A stretch of 25,162 bases of DNA from SAR116 cluster bacterium. Its GTDB lineage: Bacteria > Pseudomonadota > Alphaproteobacteria > Puniceispirillales > GCA-002684695. The stretch is from the NCBI GenBank assembly GCA_002684695.1, contig NYVQ01000033.1, forward strand, positions 5,147-30,308. Reading direction: 5' to 3'. The notes beneath the pieces were generated by a model that was given only the letters and a program-made list of their open reading frames with translations, ran no database searches and was not told where the DNA came from. The translations under genes and the position numbers were made by a program. Below are positions 8,557 through 15,195 of the stretch, in pieces. The first letter of the stretch is position 1; every line of letters begins with the position of its first letter.

Positions 8557-10260
8557 TTAACTATTAGTGTCTTTCTCTACATGAAGAACTTGATTTTGAA
8601 GTTTTAAATAAGCCTGAAATAAATCGGATTCATTTATAGAACCAACATATTTGTTGTCATCGTGATTTTTGACAGGTATGAATTCACCAACAAAATTACT
8701 AGCTTCTTCTATTGATTTAACAAGAGTAATTTCACTGTCCAAAACAAGATGATTCTGATTAATAACTTTTCTAACTGGGCTTTGTTTTTTCACTTTACTT
8801 TTCAAAAGATCATAAATTGATATTTTACCGATATATTCATTTCTGTCATTAATAATCACAGCCTCTGTAACCTCTGCCTCAGACATTTTTGAATCCACAA
8901 TCTCTATAGTTTCATTTTCATCAAATGTTAGAGCGTCGCTAGATAAAATATCTTTTATTAGAATATCATTCATTTGTATATGTTGCCTTCCAAGACCTAT
9001 CTTAAAACCTCGGTCATTTAAGGCTAAGTCAAACAAGGAATCACCGTATAGTCTATGAGCTATAAAAGTACTTACTTGAACAGCAATCATCGCTGCAACA
9101 GCATATTCATAGCTACCTGTAAATTCAAGGATAATTAAAGTTGTTGCTATTGGTGCGCCTATAGCAACTGCGCCAACTGCTGCTGTGCCTGCAAGAGCCA
9201 GAGCTGGTAAAGAAAGTGAAAAACCCATCGTCAGTAATAACTTTGCAATAAATCCACCTCCAGCTGCTCCTACATAAAGTGCAGGTGCAAAAATACCTCC
9301 AAAAAACCCAAATCCAATACATAAAGAAGTCATGAAAATTTTTCCAAATAATATTAATAAAAGAAATAAAACTCCATATTGTGCAGCAAAAATATTATTC
9401 ATTTCATTTGTTCCAAGACCTAAAATTTCAGGTATAAAAATTCCAATTATACCACAGATAATTGCAGCTAAAATAATTTGGTATGAAAATGATAATCCAG
9501 AGGATTTTGAGAGCTTTGCACCTAGGCGAATGACATACATAAAGAATATAGACAAAATTCCAAAAATAGGTGAGCAAATTAATACAACCGGAACAATTTC
9601 AATAAGCATTGGTGCATTCGAAATTATTTTTAAACCTAAAGTTTCTTTAAAAATTCCAGAACCAATTGTAGAAGCAGTAATTGAGGAAATTGCTATAGCT
9701 CCACCTGCTCTCAGAGAGAAATGCCTAAGAACAGCCTCATGTGCAAAAACAAGTCCTGCAATAGGTGCATTGAAACCAGCAGAGATAGCGGCAGCAACAC
9801 CACATCCAATAAAAATGCCTGGTGGTAATCTCTTTGAGGTAAAATTCTCTAAAAAGGTAGCAACTGTTGCACCAAAATGAACAAGTGGCCCATATTGACC
9901 AACTGAAGCACCTCCACTAGCAGAAATAAATGCAGTCAGTGTTGAGCCAAACCCACTTTTAATATCTATTGAGTTATTAGACTTGTGAGCAGCTAGAATA
10001 GCATCTGGAGGACCGTGCCATCGAGTAATATTAAAGATCTTCCTTATTATAATAATTAGAAAGGCAGCTAACAAAAGTGATATTATAGGGGAAAAAGATG
10101 GTGCAATAAAGTCAGGTAATAAAGATTTTCTCAAATCAGTAGTTTCTGCAACTCCTTTTATAAATAAATTAGATACCACTCCTAAAGTGCATCCAACACT
10201 TAACCCAATTAAAAGAAGAGAAAGTAAATCTATTACTAAATTTTTAATTTTTATAAAAAT
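8557..10260 (-). CDS. CLC chloride channel/transporter with C-terminal CBS domains
   Basis: This is a CLC-family membrane protein followed by a CBS-domain pair. The first ordinary start codon is GTG 10179 (540 residues), but the frame upstream continues as conserved CLC helix sequence (DLLSLLLIGLSVGCTLGVV). I extend to ATT 10260, eight bases after AGGAG at 10273-10269, giving about 567 residues. Counted from GTG 10179: an atypical first chloride-binding motif HGPPDA (55-60); GQYGP (94-98), where the family has GxEGP, so the gating glutamate is Tyr96; GFNAPIAG (135-142) followed by FAHEAV, where the second of the usual Glu-Glu pair is Ala149; and GGIFAP, the helix-N anion motif. Two CBS units fill the last 140 residues. 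Loss of both glutamates suggests passive conduction rather than Cl-/H+ exchange. It follows two small genes in the same direction and is probably in their operon. Confidence 0.88.
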   Translation of the reverse strand: MFIKIKNLVIDLLSLLLIGLSVGCTLGVVSNLFIKGVAETTDLRKSLLPDFIAPSFSPIISLLLAAFLIIIIRKIFNITRWHGPPDAILAAHKSNNSIDIKSGFGSTLTAFISASGGASVGQYGPLVHFGATVATFLENFTSKRLPPGIFIGCGVAAAISAGFNAPIAGLVFAHEAVLRHFSLRAGGAIAISSITASTIGSGIFKETLGLKIISNAPMLIEIVPVVLICSPIFGILSIFFMYVIRLGAKLSKSSGLSFSYQIILAAIICGIIGIFIPEILGLGTNEMNNIFAAQYGVLFLLLILFGKIFMTSLCIGFGFFGGIFAPALYVGAAGGGFIAKLLLTMGFSLSLPALALAGTAAVGAVAIGAPIATTLIILEFTGSYEYAVAAMIAVQVSTFIAHRLYGDSLFDLALNDRGFKIGLGRQHIQMNDILIKDILSSDALTFDENETIEIVDSKMSEAEVTEAVIINDRNEYIGKISIYDLLKSKVKKQSPVRKVINQNHLVLDSEITLVKSIEEASNFVGEFIPVKNHDDNKYVGSINESDLFQAYLKLQNQVLHVEKDTNS

Positions 10261-10268
10261 TAAAATAT

Positions 10269-10273
10269 CTCCT
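10269..10273 (-). promoter_or_regulatory. Ribosome binding site that decides the CLC start
   Basis: On the minus strand AGGAG is followed after eight bases by ATT in the CLC reading frame. The frame between the upstream stop (10294-10296) and GTG 10179 has no ATG, GTG or TTG. At GTG 10179 the nearest AGGA is directly adjacent, too close to serve. The strong site therefore argues for initiation near 10260. Confidence 0.55.
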
Positions 10274-10293
10274 AATTTACATACATATATATA

Positions 10294-10686
10294 TTAGTTG
10301 AACTGTTTATTAAATGCACCAAAAATACTTTTTAACCTTGGTGAAGTTCCACAATCAGCTGTTAACTCAAGATTTTTTTTAACGTCTACTTCAATGCCGT
10401 CATATCGAAACTCAGGGTACTTATCATTAGCTTCAAGCCTTACTTTCCAATCAGACATAACCTTAATTCTTGTTATCCCATTAGAAAAATATGATTTTCT
10501 ATTATATGGTCTTGTAACTACCATAAATGCTTCATCATGAACTGAACATAAATTATTGATTTTTATTGTGGATATCACCACTGTTGGTTTAGATAGGGAC
10601 TTTATTGTTATAGGTAGAATAAATATTAGAAAAATTGATAGTACTGTTAAAAAGGTTATTGTACCAATAATATAGGTTGTTTTCAT
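10294..10686 (-). CDS. Small membrane-anchored protein of unknown function
   Basis: I do not recognise this 130-residue protein. It has one hydrophobic segment at residues 6-28 after a short MKTT start, followed by a mostly hydrophilic domain predicted to be outside the membrane (periplasmic). The soluble part has two cysteines, in NNLCSVHDEAF and LTADCGTSP, that could form a disulphide. It also has beta-rich segments such as TRIKVMSDWKVRLEA and the motif FRYDGIEVDVKKNLEL. The gene starts 8 bases after the FliL-like gene stops and its stop lies 33 bases before the proposed CLC start. It is thus the middle gene of a three-gene unit. The topology (anchor plus small periplasmic domain) parallels FliL, which makes an envelope role plausible, but no specific function is supported. 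Confidence 0.7.
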   Translation of the reverse strand: MKTTYIIGTITFLTVLSIFLIFILPITIKSLSKPTVVISTIKINNLCSVHDEAFMVVTRPYNRKSYFSNGITRIKVMSDWKVRLEANDKYPEFRYDGIEVDVKKNLELTADCGTSPRLKSIFGAFNKQFN

Positions 10687-10694
10687 AAGTAATT

Positions 10695-11216
10695 TTATCT
10701 TATAGCAAATGCTGTAAAATGAACACCTTCTATTGCAGGATCCTCGCTTAACATCTCAAGTTTTAAATTAATTTCTGACAATAGTTTATCAGAAAGCTTT
10801 TCTTTTCCTTCTTTTGTCCTTGCTTCATTTTCGGGAGTTTCTGCAATGTTATCCAGAATAACACGTCTTATAGCTGGCTCATGGTGCTTTAATCTTGCCA
10901 TGTAAAATTCTCCTTCAAATGTTGAAAGTGCAATTTCCATATTCATAATATTTTTATCATTCTTTAAATTTGCTGAAAAAGATAGTTGAAACTGAAAATA
11001 TGATAATTTAGGTGGTAAAATTGCACTCACTAAACCATTTCCTCTATCTTCTGCTAATTGTGTCAAAACATCCTCGTTTAGATGCTCTTCTAATAAATCC
11101 TCCGCACTTTTTGGTGGAATTGTTAAAAAATTAAGCCCAAGAGTGTAAAGGAAAACCACAATACCACTTGAAAGCAAGCAAAATAATATAATCAAAGGAA
11201 ATTTTCTCAATTTCAT
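10695..11216 (-). CDS. fliL: FliL-like flagellar basal-body-associated protein
   Basis: FliL is a single-pass inner-membrane protein that rings the flagellar stator and supports torque. This 173-residue protein has the family plan: short cytoplasmic start, one membrane helix (about residues 7-28), a linker, and a periplasmic domain. That domain ends in the usual order: EPAIRRVILDNIAE (113-126, cf. the P-x-I-R-D-x-I-L-x-L motif), TKEGKEKLSDKLLSEIN (134-150) and GVHFTAF (164-170, cf. VxxVxFTxFVxQ). The match is by pattern rather than close identity. It is not inside a flagellar cluster here; it heads a unit with a small anchored protein and the CLC gene. The pomA-pomB stator genes lie about 6.6 kb away. 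It could be a FliL paralogue with another job. Confidence 0.68.
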   Translation of the reverse strand: MKLRKFPLIILFCLLSSGIVVFLYTLGLNFLTIPPKSAEDLLEEHLNEDVLTQLAEDRGNGLVSAILPPKLSYFQFQLSFSANLKNDKNIMNMEIALSTFEGEFYMARLKHHEPAIRRVILDNIAETPENEARTKEGKEKLSDKLLSEINLKLEMLSEDPAIEGVHFTAFAIR

Positions 11217-11357
11217 TACAAGGCCAAAAATTAATCTAATATAATAATTAACGACAAATTAAATAATTAATAAACATTAAACGTATAATTAATATTTATT
11301 ATTAATAAGTCGTATAAAATATTGGGTTCTAAAATTTAATTAAAGTTAGGCAAAATT

Positions 11358-11819
11358 ATGCAAAGAAGTTTTATATATTTAATGTCCTTTTTAACTTTTA
11401 CAGGATGTCAAGTTTACATGGACCCAAGAAATGAGCCGCTTATGCTGGTAACTGAAGAGGAATGGTCAGAACTAACAACAGTAAAAGAAACAAATTTTGA
11501 AATTGAACCTGATCCTATCCAACCACCACCAGAACTTCCTGGAAGTGAAAAAATAGGATTTATTGATGCAACAACAGCAAGATTATATGGTTGTAGAGCA
11601 TTAACAAAACTAAAAATGATGCATGAAGGACCATATGATCATGGCATAATTGCTGTAAAAAATAGAGCACTCAGCCTTGGTGCAGATATGATGGTTGCGG
11701 GTAAGATGGGCGAATACAAATTAGGAACATCTGAAAGTAATATTACGGTCAGTCAATTCAATGTTGAATTGTATAGATGCCCTGAATCAGCTTTTGAAGA
11801 GGATAAGATTAATGAGTAA
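11358..11819 (+). CDS. Predicted lipoprotein of unknown function
   Basis: A 153-residue protein with a short hydrophobic leader and a lipobox-like FTGC ending at Cys17, indicating lipid attachment after export. The mature part begins with a proline- and glutamate-rich stretch (EIEPDPIQPPPELPG). A compact domain follows, containing ATTARLYGCRALTKLKMM, AVKNRALSLGADMMVAGKMG and a terminal VELYRCPES. The pattern NRALSLGAD-x-x-V followed by a late xxYRCP resembles small outer-membrane lipoprotein domains of the DUF4156 type, with two cysteines that could pair; this is a loose resemblance, not a firm assignment. It is divergent from fliL across a 141-base gap, and its stop overlaps the next small gene, so the two are translationally coupled. 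Confidence 0.68.
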   Translation: MQRSFIYLMSFLTFTGCQVYMDPRNEPLMLVTEEEWSELTTVKETNFEIEPDPIQPPPELPGSEKIGFIDATTARLYGCRALTKLKMMHEGPYDHGIIAVKNRALSLGADMMVAGKMGEYKLGTSESNITVSQFNVELYRCPESAFEEDKINE

Positions 11820-12108
11820 TGTAATTGAGCTAAGTAGATTTAAAAAAAATACTGACAATAGTGTTGTTAATCAAAATACTGATTTAAATTCTGATCAAAT
11901 AAAGAAACTTGAACAGCTAAGAGATGGAATTGAAAAACTTTTAAATACTGCTACAGCAGTTCATGGAGAGCCACTCGGTGTAGGTCTTGCCGCAGGTCGA
12001 TATGCTGCAATGAAACTCTATCAAATGCATGGGAGAGCAGAAACTATGGCTTTTTTTGATAGTTGTATTCAAACAGTTGAGATTTCTGAAGATATTACAG
12101 CAAATTAA
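11812..12108 (+). CDS. Small conserved-looking cytoplasmic protein, unknown function
   Basis: A 98-residue protein without signal or membrane segment. I choose ATG 11812 because AAGAGGA at 11797-11803 sits eight bases upstream and the ATG overlaps the lipoprotein stop (ATGAGTAA), a typical coupled arrangement; the frame is open further upstream but that part reads through lipoprotein coding sequence. The N-terminal 35 residues are polar and probably flexible. The rest looks helical: KKLEQLRDGIEKLLNTA, then a glycine/alanine-rich GVGLAAGRYAAMKLYQMHGR, then a terminal helix. The regularity of the second half suggests a real, conserved protein, but I do not recognise a family. It converges on the bactofilin genes with only 13 bases between stops. 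Confidence 0.7.
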   Translation: MSNVIELSRFKKNTDNSVVNQNTDLNSDQIKKLEQLRDGIEKLLNTATAVHGEPLGVGLAAGRYAAMKLYQMHGRAETMAFFDSCIQTVEISEDITAN

Positions 12109-12121
12109 ATTAGTTTTTTAT

Positions 12122-12436
12122 TTAGGATACCCTTGAAATACTTCCAGCAATTTCTGCACCTGATGCAACTTCGATTGAGTTAGTCTGTAATTCCCCATCA
12201 ACTCGAGCTGTTTCTGAAACTTTCAATTGATAAGACTTAACTTTTCCTTTTAATTCACCTTCAATAACAATTATTCTGGCGTCTACTTCTCCATCGAAAC
12301 GGCTTCCTTCTTCTAAAATCACTTCATTTGCATTGATATTACCAGAAAAACTTCCAGCAACTACAACCTTTAGATCATCTGCCTCAAGAACTCCCTCAAC
12401 AGAAACTTCTTTTGAAATGTATGTTATTTCACTCAT
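12122..12436 (-). CDS. Bactofilin (third gene of three)
   Basis: Bactofilins are cytoskeletal proteins that polymerise without nucleotide through a right-handed beta-helix (DUF583). This 104-residue copy is nearly all core. Short beta repeats with regularly spaced glycines and valines run from ISKEVSVEGVLEADD through GSFSGNINANEVILEEG, GEVDARIIVIEGELKGKV and DGELQTNSIEVASGAEIAGSIS. It has almost no N- or C-terminal tail, unlike its two neighbours. Its ATG directly abuts the stop of the middle bactofilin. Being tailless it may act as the filament core, while the paralogues carry tails for membrane or partner contact; that division of labour is inference. Confidence 0.9.
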   Translation of the reverse strand: MSEITYISKEVSVEGVLEADDLKVVVAGSFSGNINANEVILEEGSRFDGEVDARIIVIEGELKGKVKSYQLKVSETARVDGELQTNSIEVASGAEIAGSISRVS

Positions 12437-12835
12437 TTATTTATCTTCCTCAATTATATCATCTGGTTGATCTTCAACTTTATCTTTAGATTTTGATTTT
12501 TTTGGTTTTTGATCAGTATCATCCCAATTATACACAACTCTACAATTTAGTGCTGCACCTCTATCCATCTGCAGTGATTGGTAACGTATTTCACCACTTA
12601 CTCTAGATGTATCAGTTAACCATATTGATTCAGCTTGCATTGTACCTTCGTAAATCCCAGAAATGACAGCAAGATCGGCTTTAATTCCACCCTTAAAGTG
12701 TGCATCTTGTCCAATAGTTATTTTCCCAATATCAATATCAGCCTCAACATCTCCATTAATTTCAAGAGCCTTAGCTCCAGTAATCTTACCTTTGAATTTA
12801 GCGCCAATCCCTATTGATGATTGTTGATCAGACAT
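12437..12835 (-). CDS. Bactofilin with charged C-terminal tail (second of three)
   Basis: A 132-residue bactofilin. The beta-helix core spans roughly residues 8-105, with repeats such as GAKFKGKITGAKALEINGDVEADI, KITIGQDAHFKGGIKADLAV and ISGIYEGTMQAESIWLTDTS. It ends with a strongly charged, lysine- then acid-rich tail (PKKSKSKDKVEDQPDD...) that should be disordered and may bind partners or membrane. The gene starts two bases after the upstream bactofilin stops and ends flush with the next bactofilin start, so the three are certainly one transcript. The three cores are clearly different in sequence, so they are old paralogues rather than a recent duplication. Confidence 0.92.
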   Translation of the reverse strand: MSDQQSSIGIGAKFKGKITGAKALEINGDVEADIDIGKITIGQDAHFKGGIKADLAVISGIYEGTMQAESIWLTDTSRVSGEIRYQSLQMDRGAALNCRVVYNWDDTDQKPKKSKSKDKVEDQPDDIIEEDK

Positions 12836-12837
12836 AT

Positions 12838-13239
12838 TTAAACCTCCTCATTTGTAACTTCATTATCAATCGGCGTATCACTAAGTTGTTTAGTTTTACG
12901 AAGTTTCAATGCAATGTTTGCACCACTTTCAATCTCAAGTTTTCCGTAGCTTAATCTACCGTTCAAATCACCTGTACTCAAAATATTAACAGTTCTAGCT
13001 GATAATTTTCCTTCCAATTTACCTGCTAAATAACATTTACCAGCTTTCACAGTTCCTGTGACAATGCCTGAAGGTCCTATTTCAAGCGATTCGCAATTTA
13101 TTTCTCCTTCTACATTCCCATTTATTATTAGATTGCCAGAACTTGTTACAGTACCTGTTATTGTTATTTCATCACTTATAACTGAAACTGAACCCTCTAA
13201 CTCATTGTCCTTCATAAGATTTTTCACTGGATTAAGCAT
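12838..13239 (-). CDS. Bactofilin (first of three)
   Basis: A 133-residue bactofilin and the promoter-proximal gene of the trio. A short basic N-terminal segment (MLNPVKNLMKDNELEG) precedes the beta-helix core, visible as EITITGTVTSSGNLIINGNVEGEI, SLEIGPSGIVTGTVKAGKCYLAGKLEGKL and GDLNGRLSYGKLEIESGANI. An acidic tail of about 20 residues follows. Hydrophobic N-terminal peptides anchor many bactofilins to the membrane; this one is only weakly amphipathic. The gene is divergent from the small membrane protein and M23 peptidase genes, sharing a 140-base promoter region. A TATAAT on the minus strand at 13287-13282 may be its -10 box, without a convincing -35. Confidence 0.93.
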   Translation of the reverse strand: MLNPVKNLMKDNELEGSVSVISDEITITGTVTSSGNLIINGNVEGEINCESLEIGPSGIVTGTVKAGKCYLAGKLEGKLSARTVNILSTGDLNGRLSYGKLEIESGANIALKLRKTKQLSDTPIDNEVTNEEV

Positions 13240-13306
13240 TTAAATTCTCTGATTAATTGTAGTTTGAAAATATTTTTAAAAATTATATCTTACATAATAA
13301 CGACAC

Positions 13307-13334
13307 TTGCCGTTTATATGATAGAAATTATACT
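13307..13334 (+). promoter_or_regulatory. Candidate sigma-70-type promoter for the M23 unit
   Basis: TTGCCG (13307-13312) and TATACT (13329-13334) are separated by 16 bases. Transcription would begin near 13341, leaving a leader of about 40 bases before ATG 13380, and AAGGTGAG at 13363-13370 could serve as ribosome site. The match is good for both boxes, but such hexamers arise easily in AT-rich DNA. Confidence 0.42.
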
Positions 13335-13379
13335 AATTATTTTAATCAATCTAGTAAAAATTAAAGGTGAGATAAAAGC

Positions 13380-13658
13380 ATGGCTAGTGAAGTTGTAAAT
13401 TTAAGGGAAAGAATAGAAAAAGTACGTGCAGAAATGGCTGGCGAAGATTTTTCAAATGATAAAAATTTTTCATCAGTAAAAGATAATAACTTAAGTAATG
13501 ATAATAGTGTTAAATCTATTCAAAGTGAAAATAAGAGTGATTTACCAGACTTTAAATTAACTGTTCAAAACCCTGTTTCACCAAAAGTACTTTTATTTTT
13601 AATCATAATGCAACTTATCACAAGCATTGTTTTAATCACAGTTATCTATTTTAAGTAA
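13380..13658 (+). CDS. Small tail-anchored membrane protein upstream of the M23 peptidase
   Basis: A 92-residue protein that I do not recognise. An N-terminal amphipathic helix (VVNLRERIEKVRAEMAGEDF, residues 5-24) is followed by a polar, asparagine/serine/lysine-rich linker to about residue 65. A single membrane helix at the C-terminus (KVLLFLIIMQLITSIVLITVIYF) leaves almost nothing on the other side. The bulk therefore faces the cytoplasm, where bactofilins are. The M23 peptidase gene starts two bases after its stop. The topology and position make it a candidate adaptor between cytoplasmic bactofilin filaments and the periplasmic peptidase; this is inference from layout alone. The start has a reasonable ribosome site. 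Confidence 0.75.
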   Translation: MASEVVNLRERIEKVRAEMAGEDFSNDKNFSSVKDNNLSNDNSVKSIQSENKSDLPDFKLTVQNPVSPKVLLFLIIMQLITSIVLITVIYFK

Positions 13659-13660
13659 AT

Positions 13661-15151
13661 ATGAACTTTAATAACTTAATATATATATTTTCTTTTTTTA
13701 ACGGAATTAGAAATAGAAAAATCACTGAAGGAAAACAATTCTTTATAAGAAATTATTCAGGTTTGTCATGGCATCTTAGAGAAAGAAGATACTTATTAAT
13801 GACAAGAAAAGGACCAGTTGAATATGTGTTTAATCTCAAACACTACTTAATCTGTTTTTCGGTTTTTATTTTTGGTTTATGTTCCAGTCTTTCAATTTTA
13901 GCTAGTTTTATTACTAACGTTGTAAAAGAAGATTTAGTGTCTTCTGCTGTTGCAACACCTATCATAGTAGCTGACTTCATTGATTATAGAGCTTTAGACG
14001 TTAAATACAAAGTTGAAGATAAAATCAAAAAATCTAATAAATTTCAAGTGGCTTTAAACAAAAAAAATTATGGAAAATACTTTGATAGTAAAATTATAGA
14101 AAGTAATATTTTGAATGAGTTAACAAAAAATATTTTGATTAAACAAACTAATAAAGAAAATTTAGAAAAAAACTATTCTTCTAATTTAATTTTTTTAACA
14201 GACTCAATTCATCCAAATATAACGGATTTTAATCTTCAAAATGCATTAATAAGCAAGATTGAAACCATTCAGTACAATGATGAAAAAAAGCATGTAGTTG
14301 AAAAGGATGAAAAAGCAGGTAATGTATTTGATTTTATTTCTTGGCTTAATTTGAAGAATTATGAAAAAAATAATAATTCCTTGGTAATTAAGGATGTTTT
14401 AAAAATAGAAGAATTGGAGGAAAATTCATTAACTAATCTAAATCTCCGAGACAAAAGTAATGCAAATTTAAGTATAAATCCATCAAAAATGCCTTTGGAG
14501 GCAGAAGCCTATAGAATATTATCTGGGTTTGACAATGAAATTATCCAGTTTAAAGATTTACTATCTATACTTAGCATTGATATTGGCAAAACATTGTCTG
14601 AGAGAGTAGACAACATCCTCAGAAAAAGAGATATAGTATCACCTGATAGTTTAATGTTTTTTAGTCAATTAAGTGATAGGGTAAGTTTAACAAAAGATTT
14701 AAGGATTGCTCTAAATTATGTCCCATTAAAGGCACCAATGGACTATTATTATGTTTCCAGTAAATATGGTTATAGAAAAGACCCAATTACTAAGAAAAAG
14801 AGATTTCATCCTGGTATTGATTTAGCTGGCACCTGGCATGAGGATGTTTTGGCTCCAGCAGATGGTACCGTAATTTTTGCTGGTAATAATGGTGGTTATG
14901 GAAAAATGGTTAAGATAAAGCATAGGTATGGTATTACTACAAGATATGGTCATTTACAAAAAGTACTAGTAAAAAAAGGACAAAAAGTTCAAATTCGAGA
15001 TAGAATTGGTAAGATGGGCAATACTGGAAGATCAACTGGTCAACATCTTCATTATGAAATCTTAGTAAATAATAAACATATTGACCCAGCTATATATATT
15101 AAAGAGGGTAAAAAACTTCTCACTAGAAACATTTTGCAGGCGTCTAACTAA
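13661..15151 (+). CDS. Membrane-anchored M23 (LytM) peptidoglycan endopeptidase
   Basis: M23 enzymes cut peptide cross-links in the cell wall. This 496-residue protein has about 60 cytoplasmic residues, one membrane helix (about 62-88), a 270-residue periplasmic region of low complexity with possible coiled parts, and a C-terminal LytM domain (about 362-480). The zinc ligands are intact: His383 and Asp387 in HPGID, and the HxH pair His462/His464 in HLHYE; His431 in YGHL is the usual catalytic histidine. It should be an active enzyme, not a degenerate activator like EnvC or NlpD. Divergent bactofilin genes next to an M23 gene form a known cell-shape module, seen for example in Helicobacter, Myxococcus and Hyphomonas. 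The ATG at 13661 follows the preceding stop by two bases; ATG 13799 would keep the membrane helix. Confidence 0.93.
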   Translation: MNFNNLIYIFSFFNGIRNRKITEGKQFFIRNYSGLSWHLRERRYLLMTRKGPVEYVFNLKHYLICFSVFIFGLCSSLSILASFITNVVKEDLVSSAVATPIIVADFIDYRALDVKYKVEDKIKKSNKFQVALNKKNYGKYFDSKIIESNILNELTKNILIKQTNKENLEKNYSSNLIFLTDSIHPNITDFNLQNALISKIETIQYNDEKKHVVEKDEKAGNVFDFISWLNLKNYEKNNNSLVIKDVLKIEELEENSLTNLNLRDKSNANLSINPSKMPLEAEAYRILSGFDNEIIQFKDLLSILSIDIGKTLSERVDNILRKRDIVSPDSLMFFSQLSDRVSLTKDLRIALNYVPLKAPMDYYYVSSKYGYRKDPITKKKRFHPGIDLAGTWHEDVLAPADGTVIFAGNNGGYGKMVKIKHRYGITTRYGHLQKVLVKKGQKVQIRDRIGKMGNTGRSTGQHLHYEILVNNKHIDPAIYIKEGKKLLTRNILQASN

Positions 15152-15195
15152 AAACCATCTGATTTTTGTTGATAATTAAAAGTTATTAGTTTTAT

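Noticed and set aside
9332..9880. 182-codon open frame antisense to the CLC gene
   Set aside because: It mirrors the CLC coding frame, has no domain or ribosome site, and its lysine/isoleucine/proline composition is that of a reversed membrane-protein gene.
11217..11357. Repeats of TTAAT/ATTAA in the fliL-lipoprotein gap as a direct-repeat array
   Set aside because: Irregular spacing and simple AT composition; no defined unit beyond the single CtrA-like box noted above.
11347..11362. AGGCAAAATTATGCAA, resembling a sigma-54 promoter before the lipoprotein
   Set aside because: GG-to-GC spacing is one base short and the element overlaps the start codon.
15152..15195. Possible terminator between the convergent M23 and rpoN genes
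   Set aside because: No stem of useful strength followed by a T run; pairing is a few A-T bases only. No convincing terminator was found anywhere in the window.
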